DNA of 64,000 nt from Symsagittifera roscoffensis (lineage: Eukaryota > Xenacoelomorpha > Acoela > Convolutidae), in assembly GCF_963678635.1 (NCBI RefSeq), contig NC_087062.1, positions 57,926,129-57,990,128 of the forward strand, given 5' to 3'. Below, in pieces: positions 50,959 to 61,139 of this stretch; within the stretch, counting starts at the first letter, position 1; the number at the start of each line of letters is the position of its first letter. Position numbers and translations under genes: made by a program. The notes beneath the pieces are model-generated. The model made no database searches, had not been told where the DNA came from, and saw only the letters and a program-made list of their open reading frames with translations.

Positions 50959-52626
50959 GCCGAAAAATTGGATCCGTTCACCGTTCAATTTCCCATCCAG
51001 CCAATCTTCAAAACCCAATTCCCATCATCCCACTTTTTGCTTTCCCGCCACCTCAATCACCCCATATTAACACATCATCCGGCATGGATTCTGACGCTAA
51101 CTCAGATATCACCGTTTTTAATACAACTTCCCTATTTAAGAATTCAGACATCGAAACCCCAGACGAATTTGCAAACTCCGAACCCAGCCCATCAACATTT
51201 TCTCAACCCCCCTTTCGACCCATTCACTCCCAATCCAAAAATGAATCCCCCTCTACCATTTTTCTTGTTTCCCAAGCAACCCCGACATACTCCCCCTTTA
51301 CCAATGAACGCTCCAACAATAATTCTCCAGAAACCACACAAATCTCACAAGAACTAAATAATCTAATAACACTACAGCAACAAATACAACACCCTCACAC
51401 CCTAACCATTCATCAATTATCATCAAATATAACATCATCAAACCCACCAACTCCTACACCCTCATCAGATTATAACCCTTCCTTAGCTCAACCCTCAACA
51501 TCAACCCATTCATATAGAACCGTGCATATAGAACATTCAAAAAAAATTTCCTAACACCCGTTTCCCTCCAAACCCGGAACAGCCCGCGATTATGTAAATC
51601 ACCCTGACCACACTAATACTCCCGAATTTCTCCAAAATTCCCTAGCCTCCTCCCCCAATATACCATTAGTCATTCCAACCCTCACACTGAACAACCCCAC
51701 TATGTCGATGAGCATGTACTAATCCCCACATTTCACTGGACATCATTTTATTATTTCTCAAATCCACTTTGTATACCACTAAATAACAGACCTCACGAAG
51801 TATAAAAAAGTAAACTTGACCTTTTTAGACTAACTACAGCACTAACACCTAGACAATTTACGCATGTAGGATATAAAAAGCTATTAAAATATTTCACCGC
51901 ACTCCGAGCAAATGACTATTCCATCGAATATTATGACCACAATATCATCAGACCTAACCAAGAGCAATTTCTCGACAAATATAACTTCGCAAACCCGCAT
52001 CTAACCGTAAAAATTTTCATCCAAACACCCTAAATCTTTGCACTAAGCTCACTAGATAAAAACACGACCATATCATTTCCGAATCACTAATCGACATCCA
52101 AGCTTATGAATCATTCTACGATAAATTTGAAACTTTTTCACTAACCTTTCACTTCCTCACTCCAAAAGAATGAAATTTGCACTGTTAACACGACATCATG
52201 ATGAGAACTAAACAAACGCATATTTACACATATTATAGATTCATTCAAATTCATTTTAATTTGCACACAACATCACGACAACCCCACCATCGATTTCAGT
52301 TTATTAATTCTAAATACACATCACCATTTTTCCTAAATGTCACCTACTGCATTAAAAAAACTAACTTCCCAGGCATCCTAGGAAATTACGACCCAATAAC
52401 CCAAACGTATGTATTTTGTCCACTCACCAAGACCTTTAATGTAGAAGAATCCCGACCCCTCATTGTCCCGCATGAATATATTCAACCTGTAGAAATCCCA
52501 ATATTAGAATTCATTCACAATACTAAATGTAATCACACGCTTTTTGAACTCATCCAGTGCACCAATCACGAGTTTTCCATTGGCACTGAAGAACTAAACA
52601 CCATAAAAGCACTTGAATTGCTTTGA
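50955..52626 (+). pseudogene. Additional ORF downstream of env in element C
   Basis: A 199-codon Pro/Ser/Thr/Asn-rich frame starts at 50,955 and overlaps the end of the env-like frame (ATGAGC after TGA). After stops at ~51,552 a more structured patch follows (N-R-P-H-E-V, H-V-G-Y-K-K-L-L-K-Y near 51,860), ending with an open 142-codon stretch at 52,198-52,626 rich in Thr/Ile/Cys. No family recognised. A gene after env is unusual in Ty3/Gypsy elements. Confidence 0.45.
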
Positions 52627-53984
52627 GCACTGCTCGAAACTAAAAACATCATTCGCATATTAGCAAAATTACTAACCACATCAGATTCAATACACGATAT
52701 CTTCCCTCATGGCTTCTTCTCCGATGACTAGGTAAGTATAAATTAAATAATTTAACACTAATAAATTCCAAAAAAAACTAACCATTTCTTATTAAATGTT
52801 TTTTCATTAGTCTTTAGATCACCATCATCTACAAACAGAAAACAGAAATAAAAAATTGCAAACTCTTTTATAAAGTATAAATTTTTATTAACAAACCGCA
52901 ATAAATGACGCAGTAACATTTCTTCTTCACAGCAGTAAATTCATCTATAAATTCTTTTCCCCAATGTAGTAAACCTAAATACACTGAAAATATTATAATA
53001 ATTTTATACCCCACAAAGCAGTAAATTTAAAATTTTCAGCAGTAAATTTATACAATTGTCAGCAAAACTAACTTTTTCAAGAATCATCCGCACACAAATT
53101 CTATCCACACTCGCACAGCTCGCCCACAACGAATTGTTTCAAATAATAATTTCAAGTTTTAACTTTCACTAATAACAACTCAAACTAATAATATTAAGTT
53201 CCATAAAAAACCAGCGTGAAATGATACCCTCACTCCTGGCCTAACCCATCAGAAGAGGACGACGTCCTGAGCATGCCTAATAGCCGGCCTAACCCACCGC
53301 GCTAGAACACACGCTTTGCGACACACTCCTTATTTTTGATTAGAGGTACTCAAGTGTGAGTAACTCTTTTAAAATAACTGAACTAAAAATAAAAAGCTTT
53401 TGCGATAAAAACTAATAAAAAATCATAACTAAAAAGAAGGACTAACTAAACATTTGTTAATGTAAATTATACATTGCAGTAATATAGATCATACACAATC
53501 ACAAAGACGACCATCAAGCAGCTAAGACGACCTCATCACACATAACCCACAGAATGGCTGAACACAACCGATATGTCGCTCACAACCACAACTCAAAGGA
53601 TTTGAAGAACGACTTGACTCCGAAGCAAAGGACTTCATTGAAACAGACCAATGACCACCTTGATATTCAAGTTGACGTACAGATCCGAGTTACAGGGCAT
53701 TCTCTCCAAACTCGCGCTTCACTGCATTCCCAATTCAGATCGAAATACAGTTCTCCACACCGATCAAGAACAGACGATCATAACAAACCATTTTGAAATC
53801 AGATTGATTTTGTTGACGGTCGCAGTCATCGTTGAATGACAAAATGATACCTACAATTCCAGTTTCCTGGAGCTTTCTCCTCCAAGAACGGAATAGAAAT
53901 GATGCTCGCGAAATACGAACGATCAACCATCCATCCTCCATTACAGGAAGAAGTCAAAGGAACAAAAACTCTGTAAACCCCGGA
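52627..53984. other. AT-rich region with a possible decayed ORF end
   Basis: 52,630-53,220 is AT-rich without genes, with three GCAGTAAATT words (52,940-53,050). 53,221-53,340 is GC-richer. From ~53,540 to 53,984 coding-like composition returns (S-P-H-R-S-R-T-D-D-H-N; P-P-R-T-E) in shifting frames, stopping just before the 53,985 repeat, as the end of a pol or env gene would before a 3' LTR. No domain is identified. Confidence 0.3.
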
Positions 53985-54330
53985 TGGGTGGAACCTGATC
54001 CAAACTAGATATTATTATTAAAGACTAACCAATCACACTCCATCTAACTAGCAATCCACTTATTTGTAAAATGCTGAAATTACCTGTAATTTCAGCACCA
54101 GAGCATTCTGAATTTAACTAACACATTAGTTGCCTTTTCCAAGAGACCGACTCGTAACAAACCAGTACACTCTAGATCTATTGAGACTAATAGATATAAG
54201 AGTAAGATTAAGATCGGTATTAGACTAAGAAGTTGCACGAATCTATCCGGCCGAAAATAAAATAGCGTGACGAGCAGACGGTGTACCCTATCTGAAATGA
54301 CTCTATGAGTTAGAGATCCATCCCAACTCA
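53985..54330 (+). repeat. Dispersed repeat, possible 3' LTR of an outer element
   Basis: Counterpart of 8310-8691 in the same orientation, 346 bp, starting TGGGTGGAAC and ending ACTCA. Lacks ~36 bp present in the other copy near 8335. Contains a perfect hairpin, GCTGAAATTAC/GTAATTTCAGC (54,073-54,097), that is broken in the other copy. Confidence 0.5.
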
Positions 54331-54420
54331 CAAGTATAATGGTAGTTTTGGAATTCATAGACTCGCGTTCGACTCCCTCGAAGCCCTATCGCAGCTGTTT
54401 TAAAACATTGGGATTGATTT

Positions 54421-54462
54421 TTCGACCATATCGCGACTAAATTTAGTCGCGACATGGTCGAA
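54421..54462. repeat. 42-bp near-perfect palindrome
   Basis: Two 21-bp arms, TTCGACCAT(A/G)TCGCGACTAAA and its reverse complement, meet without spacer and differ at a single position. The arm is the same unit that forms the degenerate minisatellite at 7873-8225. Confidence 0.85.
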
Positions 54463-54737
54463 GGTGCTCGAGAACACGGTTTATACACATCTCTCATTAA
54501 ATACAATGCAAGCATATCTGCTTCTGATATTCTTGAGAGGGTTAACTTGCCTGATACAACCTGAAGATATTTTGGATCCCGCCAGACTAAAACGACAAGG
54601 ATTCAACCGTCTAATAGTCGAAGATTTCAATTCGAACTTGTAGATTAAGCTAGACTCATGATTAACTTTGAAACACTTCAGACACCAAGAGGCCTATTTC
54701 GTTTCTAATCTTGAAGAATTATTCGAAGGAAATGATT

Positions 54738-54875
54738 AAAACACAACAGCACAAACTCTGCTGATCTGATTCGAAGTCATAGGCGGTGAGACAATGTGCT
54801 GCTGTCAAGATTTGTATTGGACCCAAAATAGTTCCTCCACATTTTACACATATCTGCGGTTGACCTTTGCACCGT
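54738..54875 (-). pseudogene. Trypsin-like serine protease fragment
   Basis: Minus-strand frame reads C-V-K-C-G-G-T-I-L-G-P-I-Q-I-L-T-A-A-H-C-L, the S1-family block around the catalytic His (T-A-A-H-C), preceded by a canonical-looking acceptor (polypyrimidine then TTTCAG) at 54,876. The Asp and Ser blocks were not found, and a stop follows within ~25 codons of the His. An upstream GTAAGT donor at 54,921 would leave TAA in frame, so the exon joining is not supported. Probably a gene remnant or one exon of a split gene. Confidence 0.55.
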
Positions 54876-55074
54876 CTGAAAGAAAACAGAAAAAATGATT
54901 TATTCGTGAAGTACAACTTACACTTATAGAGATTATTTTGTAAGATGAATTGAAGAAAACGATATCACAAAAAAAAGATATTTCAGAAATAAGTTTTCTA
55001 AATGTTTGTGTTGATTTGATTTTCCAATGTTATGATTACTTCATTCTACTTCATAAATTTCGAATCAAAAAAGT

Positions 55075-55278
55075 TCATGGCTTTCCTTCATATGACCAAT
55101 TATTACATTTTGGATAATCAAATATCTCTTCGGCATAATATAAGACATAACTGCAGTCAGACGTGAAACTTGATGATACGCAGTCGGAGGATTTTAAGCG
55201 TTTTGTCTTCTCTGCAGGTATTTTTTCAACTGAATTTCCTTCAACATAGCTATACTGACGGCCATATGATGATGACAG
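55075..55278 (-). other. Cys-containing coding-like segment, unassigned
   Basis: Minus-strand frame beginning just inside the MITE flank: S-S-Y-G-R-Q-Y-S-Y-V-E-G, then D-C-V-S-S-S-F-T-S-D-C-S-Y-V-L-Y-Y and P-K-C-N-N-W-S. It could be a 5' exon of the trypsin-like gene or of another secreted protein. The MITE at 55,279 inserted next to it. No domain recognised. Confidence 0.25.
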
Positions 55279-55683
55279 CAGGGGCGGATTTAGAAAGGGG
55301 GCGGTAGATGACGCCCTTTCTCTCAGGTATTCCACCCCCTGCCGACCCAAAGGGTCCCCCCTTTGTACTATTTTGGTATATCCATTTTTGGTGATGGACC
55401 CTAAAAATTTTCTAAAGGCGTTTCCGCGCCAATATTTGCTAACTTTAAGGGGGAGCGCGCGCCAAAAAAAAACGCAATTTTTTGGTCAAAATTTTCCAAA
55501 AAGACCCTAAAAACGCCTTTTTTGGCGGCGCATAAAATTTGGCCAAAATAGGGGTAAAATAGTGCTTTGGGAGTGCTCGAAAAATCAATTTGGTCGACCT
55601 AAAAAAAAGTCGACAAAACTTTTGAAAGTTTTTTGAAAATCCGCCCCCCCCCCCCCCTCGAGAAAATCCTAGATCCGCCCCTG
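55279..55683. mobile_element. hAT-type MITE, 405 bp
   Basis: Terminal inverted repeats CAGGGGCGGAT(T/C)TAG at both ends and a perfect 8-bp target duplication GATGACAG (55,271-55,278 and 55,684-55,691). 8-bp duplications and CAGGGG termini are typical of the hAT superfamily. It has no coding capacity and a 14-C run near one end. Confidence 0.85.
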
Positions 55684-55691
55684 GATGACAG

Positions 55692-56471
55692 TCTTTTTGA
55701 AGAATGTTACTTTTTGTGGTCGCCAATTGAGTCTAAATGAAACGATCTACATCCAAACATGAATTTTTTTGTGCCAGTTGAGTTGCTGCTCATTAAAATT
55801 GCTGCTGAACTTCATTGCAGATTTCGTATTCGCCAAACCTCAACTTCATAAGCATCCATGACCTACACCATTGATCCCGATACCGGGAAATTAATTTCCA
55901 ACCTGAACTCACTATCTTTTGTACTCAAAGTCATCAGCTTCCGACCTCAGGAACATCACAGTTCGGCCATCAGAGGTCTACCACAAAACCTTCAGTATCA
56001 GGATACAAGACCATTAGCTCCAAAAGATACCTTTTTATTGCCCCGGCCGGCCCTGCTCAATGCAGGACCCAGCGTGGGGGAGGAGTGATGTGATCCATTT
56101 TGCCCTATCGGGTCCCACCTTGACGAGGTTGATGACCCTGGGACCCTTCCAACTGTGACCGAAGTCGGATTAGAACGCACCACCCTGTCCGAAGGCCATC
56201 ATCACCAGAACTCGGGGGCGTCAGCGTCAACTCAAGGACCGTAAGAGTGTGCAAAATACAGTCGATTGAAAAGTTGACTGGCAACTTAATATATTTGGCA
56301 ACTTAATTTAAACAATGAGATCATTAATCAATTTTAACGATTGAGTTTTAGTAACGGATATAATAAGCTATGGAAACAGCAACAATCGATTTCAATAAAT
56401 CAATCATCAATTCCGGGCCTGTAAAAACCAGTTTTTTTCTAATATGTAGTCAAGTTTCCGAACGTCATTCA
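55692..56471. other. Flank between MITE and element B
   Basis: A plus-strand frame of 76 codons (55,858-56,088) and GC-richer sequence to ~56,240 look coding-like but show no domain and end in tandem stops. It may be an old TE piece or host sequence. The last 230 bp are AT-rich with nothing recognised. Confidence 0.25.
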
Positions 56472-56665
56472 TGTGGTGTAGAGGTCGTACTATATTTACG
56501 TATGTTATTATTAATTTCATATGACCACCAAGGTCAAAGTTATAGTGAATGTCTTGTGTTCACACAGCCCACTGTGTTAGCCTAAGAGATTGAATTTAAG
56601 TTGACTCTGTTAGGTACTGTGATTACATTACCGTTTACTAAATAGTGCATAGGCATACTTCTACA
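56472..56665 (+). repeat. 5' LTR of element B
   Basis: Starts TGTGGTGTAGAGG, ends GGCATACTTCTACA. Pairs with 62,962-63,154. Its last base is the A of the gag ATG. Confidence 0.9.
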
Positions 56666-57690
56666 TGGCGCAGCCAAATACGGATTCGGCCTACCGTGGA
56701 CTAGATGTATTCTGAGCCGGCCCTTCACAGGAACCTCCGGTATCGTGGGAGGAAGGGAGCCAGAGTTTTCAATTCATCGTTATTGCTGAGGAAGAAATTG
56801 GTTTTGAGGACTTATTGCAAGATAACGGTTTACCCTGGAATCCTAACCCAGTACCGGAGGAGGCGGTGGGGACTGAGGATCAGCAGGCTTGAGTTGATCG
56901 TGACGCACAAACTATGACAGCCGTAACAACATGGTGAGACGAAGAAAACCGACGAGCGGAGGACGAGTGTCAGACGTTCAAAGGATTATTCAAAAGCGGT
57001 TGAAATCGAAGTCGTTTTTGTCCCCGGGGAAACAGGGACAGAGGTATTTCAATCAAAAACATCCATATCGCAAATTCGTTGACATGACGTCATAGAATTG
57101 TAGAAGATTTCGAAGGATACGTTTTAGAAAGAACCGAACGTCACGAATAAGAGATTCGTGTTCTTTGGCTGTAAGCAAAGGGACAGTGAGAGCATGGAAC
57201 AATTCTTTCGTGGACCGGGAGGCATCCATCATTCGCGAAGTTTTTGTATTTAATATGAAAAACCAGGAGATGAAGAAACATTTTGCATGGAAACAATGAG
57301 CACGGGGGAGGCACTTACTTTTGCGGTCGTTCATGAAAGAGTTGAATTGATGTACAAGAGATTCAGTGGGGGAACCCCAGAATCCCAAAATTTGGAAAAC
57401 CAAAAACTTCACAGCCGGCTAAATAACGCAGGCCTGAGTATGGCGAATCTAGGGTGAGGGTTTGTTAAAAGCGAACCAGTTATTGGCGTAGTCTTGGATA
57501 ATTGTCATAACTGTGGAAATCTGTTGAAGCCGAATCATAGGGATCACTGTAAACCAAGGAATATCGTTGTCAAAACTGTAATTGTCGCGGGCATTTTGCA
57601 AGGTTCGGTAAAAAATCGTCGGTTAACCGAGTCGAAAGTGCGTACGAATTTACACAATTTGAAACGATAACGAGGATTTTGGAATCTTCG
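56665..57690 (+). pseudogene. Gag of element B
   Basis: Starts M-A-Q-P-N-T-D-S-A-Y-R-G-L-D at the LTR/PBS junction; a stop appears within ~20 codons. Later, V-R-R-R-K-P-T-S is basic, and 57,495-57,620 holds a C-H-N-C-G-N...H-R-D-H-C zinc-knuckle-like patch plus a second N-C-x-C-R-G-H-F in another frame. Capsid is not clearly seen. Confidence 0.6.
56666..56683 (+). other. Primer-binding site of element B (tRNA-Ser type)
   Basis: TGGCGCAGCCAAATACGG follows the LTR with no spacer. It resembles the TGGCGCAGTC PBS of tRNA-Ser-primed elements with one change, and overlaps the first Gag codons. Confidence 0.6.
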
Positions 57691-57737
57691 TTATTAGACG
57701 ATTATGGATAAGGAAGGCAAAGAAAACAGGAAACTGC

Positions 57738-58133
57738 TTGGATATTATCGTGGGCAAAAGCCGGTGGCAAATAGAATTCCGGATAGATTGTGCAAATCCA
57801 GTGTCGTTTATTTCGCAAACGAAGCTCCACGAGTTGAAGATCCGGGATCGATTCCTGGGGGTCAGAAAAGTGTCCGACGAGATTAAGAATTTATTCTATA
57901 GTGCGACGGACGAAGTGATTCGGGTCATTGGGAGAATTATAGATGATGATGAGTCTGAAGGTTGGATGGCTAATCCAGCTGAATTCTATATAACTGAAGG
58001 GGGCCAGAGATATATCATTGGGAATAATATCTTGCCATCTCTCGGAATCCATGTTAGACAGAAAAGAGTGGAGGCCTCGGTTAACAAAGTGGTCGAGGCC
58101 GGCAATGAGACGCCAGTGGGAAATTATATTTGA
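57738..58133 (+). pseudogene. Protease region of element B
   Basis: A 131-codon open segment. F-R-I-D-C-A-N-P-V-S-F-I aligns with the retropepsin F-x-[LV]-D-[TS]-G-S-P-V-x-F-I site, with DTG changed to DCA, so it would be inactive. I-I-G-N-N-I-L-P-S-L-G-I is the late ILG-type motif. Confidence 0.7.
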
Positions 58134-58259
58134 ATCAATGTAATTACATTAAACTAATATTGAGAGAATTCAAGGAATTGTCTGAACGTGAAGGTGCACA
58201 AAAATTGTGAGGTGAGAACGAACTTTCACGAGCCACTCCGACTAATTCAAGTTAAGTAA

Positions 58260-59210
58260 AAACGAGTCCCTATACATATTTTCCCGAAATTGGAGGAAAC
58301 TATTCAAGGGTTACTCCGGAACGGACTTATTGTAAATCTTGATAGGTATTCTGAGGATTGCTTTATATTACCACAATTTTGACGGCAAAACTTGACGGAT
58401 CGGTTACATTAGCGCTGAGCTCAAAGCTAATTAATAAGCAAATTTATTGTAATCGCTACCAGATGCCCAACATGAATGAACTGGTGGATAACGTAGCGTT
58501 GGCTATCAGTGGTAATACTAACTACTCGATATGGTTCTCGAATATAGACCTGAAGTACGAAAAATCGCAGAAAGCATTGAGTGAAGGAACTAGTGGTCAA
58601 TGTAATTTCAGCATCTTCCGAGGGAATATTACGGGTACATATAGATTCAAAACCGGGTTTTACGGTCTGGGTGATATGCCAAATGAGTTCCAGAGGGTGA
58701 TGGTTTCTTAGGTAGGGCATTTGCCGGGGTTCATGTGTATCTAGATGATATTTTGATTGCAACTAGGGGGTCGGCGGAACGCCATTGACGGGAATTGCGG
58801 AAGGTGTTCGAAGTGTCAAACGACAATAATGGGGGGTTAAAGTGGTCTAAATGCATCGTGTTTGCATAGAAAATCAAATGGCTAGGGTTAAAGCTGTCAA
58901 AAACAGGGACAGTACCGATTGAAAGAAAATCGAAATCCATTCAAAACATGAACTGAGATGAAAAAATTTCTGACATATCTTTGTTGGTTGGGTCACTGAA
59001 TCAGTTCTTTCGGTTTATACCAAATATGGCGGCTGCAACGGAGCTTTTTCGAGATCTTATGAAGAAAGATATTAGATTTGAATGGACCAGTAAACATGAA
59101 AAAGCGTTTGAGTTAATGAAAAAAAAACAGCCGGGGAGTTTGTGCAAAACCATCATTTTTATGTACGGAAAGAAACGAGAATTAAATGTGATGCATCCAA
59201 GAGAGGCTTA
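58260..59210 (+). pseudogene. Reverse transcriptase of element B
   Basis: L-L-R-N-G-L-I-V-N-L-D near 58,306, then in another frame C-N-F-S-I-F-R-G-N-I-T-G-T and F-Y-G-L-G-D-M-P-N-E-F-Q-R (58,600-58,700), then L-D-D-I-L-I-A after a frameshift near 58,742. The connection patch L-V-G-S-L-N-Q-F-F-R-F-I is at 58,981. Several stops. Confidence 0.8.
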
Positions 59211-59214
59211 GGAA

Positions 59215-59560
59215 CATTTTCACCAAGATGAATGAAAGCCTGCTTCGTACGCATCTCGGTTTTCAAATGAAGCGGAATTGAAATATAGCATCAATGAGTT
59301 AAAATTGCTAGCTGTAGTGTGGGCAGTGACTCATTATCAAAAGTATTTGTTTGGGGCAACCGTTCAAAAAAACTACTGACCACAAAGCGTTGTTGTCTTG
59401 TGTCTTGTTTATCAGAAGAAAAATATTCTAAAATTACTCAGAAACGTCTAATTCGATGGGTTGATAGGTTGTTGCCCTTCGATTACGAAACCGAAAAATA
59501 CTAGGGAAACATATGGGATTGCTGGATTAATGGGGCGAGCCGATCTTGCTTGTCTTTGCA
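59215..59560 (+). pseudogene. RNase H of element B
   Basis: Y-A-S-R-F-S-N-E-A-E-L-K-Y-S-I-N-E-L-K-L-L-A-V-V-W-A, the conserved central RNase H helix, reads at 59,247-59,330; D-H-K-A-L and Q-K-R-L-I-R-W-V-D-R follow in other frames. Confidence 0.75.
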
Positions 59561-59989
59561 CAAACAAGAGAAATCAACCGGTTAATTGCAACGACGTCAT
59601 AACAGAAACTAAAACCGAACAAGAATTACGCAATCGGAAAGAATGTGCTGCTAAGAAACTTATTAGCGCGTTCAAAAACCCTCATTTGATCAGAGTTTGT
59701 GTCAACAACCACTACAAAACGGAGACTGTAAAAACTGCAATTTAGTTAACCCATTTGAAATAACAAATAATCTAATTCCAATAAACCGAGTACACAGAAG
59801 GATGGACCTCGGGAGATTCCTTCGCTAAACGTACACGGTTTGACATCATCAAGAAAGCCAACGGCTGAGTCGCGCATTATTCCGGCGGAAATGTTTCCTT
59901 CCATTTTGTTTGATTGGCCAGAATTCTTCGATTCAGAATTTATTTTAATCTTAACTAAAGCAGACAAAACTCTTAGTTGTATTATTGAT

Positions 59990-60880
59990 GCTCTGAAAGA
60001 GCTTACTTATGCCGCATTTAAAAACCTTGGCGAGTACTTTAGTCATTGTGCTCCAAATTTCACACTTCGAATGGAATTCTGTTCACGTAAGATAAGATGG
60101 TGATTCCACCGCAATTGCGAGCCCCGATTATGGCTGGGTTACATAGGGGACATGCTGGCCTGTTTAAAATGAGGGAAGTGGCGATTAGTTATTTCTCGTG
60201 GCCACACATGAATCTTCAGATCCAATTAACCGCGGCGAATTGCAAAGAGTGCATTAAATCGGGTAAGAATTTAAAATGGAGGTTGCGCAATCGGATTCAA
60301 TGGAGGAACCAAATCAAGAAATTCAAGTAGATTTTTTAGGACCCCTAACTGGCGTTTGGGGCGCGAATAAATACCTGTCGATTTTTGTTGATCGGTTTTC
60401 GAAATTTTCTTCAACGGTTCAAGTAACGACGCATACTACCGCAACGGTTATCAGGGAGTTCTTGGAAAATTAAATTAATATACACGCTATACCGCGGGTG
60501 GTCCGAACGAATCAAGGATCGAGCTTTGAGGCTAAATCATTTCGAGAGTTTTGTAGACAACAAAATATATATCTGTTTTTTTTTGCCGGTGGGAAGGCAC
60601 CGAGCTACGGGCTTGGTGGAGAGATGTATCCGAACGTTTCGAGAAAGATTAATGGCTTCTTCTTTTCAGAGCTCCTGGCCGAATTTGCGTGAAACGCTGA
60701 TTGAAATAGTATACAATATTCGAGCCACAGTACATCAATTGTTGGGTTGTACTCCGTTTGAAGCACAGTTTGGTCATAAACTAAATACGATTTGGTATTC
60801 GATTACACGTGCTGCGTCAACTGATAACTTGTTTTCTCTAGATCGTAACAAGAAGATATTTCCCGCAACATTCATGTAGA
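59990..60880 (+). pseudogene. Integrase of element B
   Basis: Zinc region with G-L-H-R-G-H-A-G-L and C-K-E-C-I-K (60,097-60,260). Core: I-Q-V-D-F-L-G-P (first Asp), R-T-N-Q-G-S-S-F (second Asp mutated to Asn, ~60,503), G-L-V-E-R-C-I-R-T (Glu present, ~60,612) and C-T-P-F-E-A-Q-F-G-H. Frameshifts between. Confidence 0.85.
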
Positions 60881-61139
60881 ATTTTGCCAACCGGGTAACG
60901 CGACAAACATGGGGACGTATGATCGTATCGAATACCCGTTGGTATCGGGAATGTAAGCTCCAAAGTCTGCAGAGGAAACAACATCAAGCTCAAGCACAAG
61001 GTTAACCAATTTTTTTGCCAAATTCAAGACAGATTGGAATTGGAACCGTAATTCAAACCACTAATTGAGCGCGCAGTTCGTGAAACGGCTCATACAGTCA
61101 CGTTATATTCCTAAAACATTGTGCATAAGTGTGATCTCT

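Larger units (their letters stand above)
37741..52730 (+). mobile_element. AT-rich decayed Ty3/Gypsy element C with env-like region
   Basis: Plus-strand order: gag-like (37,982-41,460), protease (about 41,640-42,010), RT/RNase H (42,650-44,170), integrase (44,640-46,170), then env-like coding (about 47,160-50,958) and a further ORF (50,955-52,626). Every module has stops or frameshifts. The coding strand is A- and C-rich, G-poor, quite unlike the giant element. The 5' end is interrupted by the giant element. LTRs of its own were not recognised, unless they are the 8310/53,985 repeat pair. Confidence 0.75.

Noticed and set aside
55445-55726. 93-codon minus-strand ORF with a G-A-D-L-G-F-S-R-G-G-G-G string
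   Set aside because: It lies mostly inside the hAT MITE and is produced by its terminal repeat and poly-C run; not a gene.
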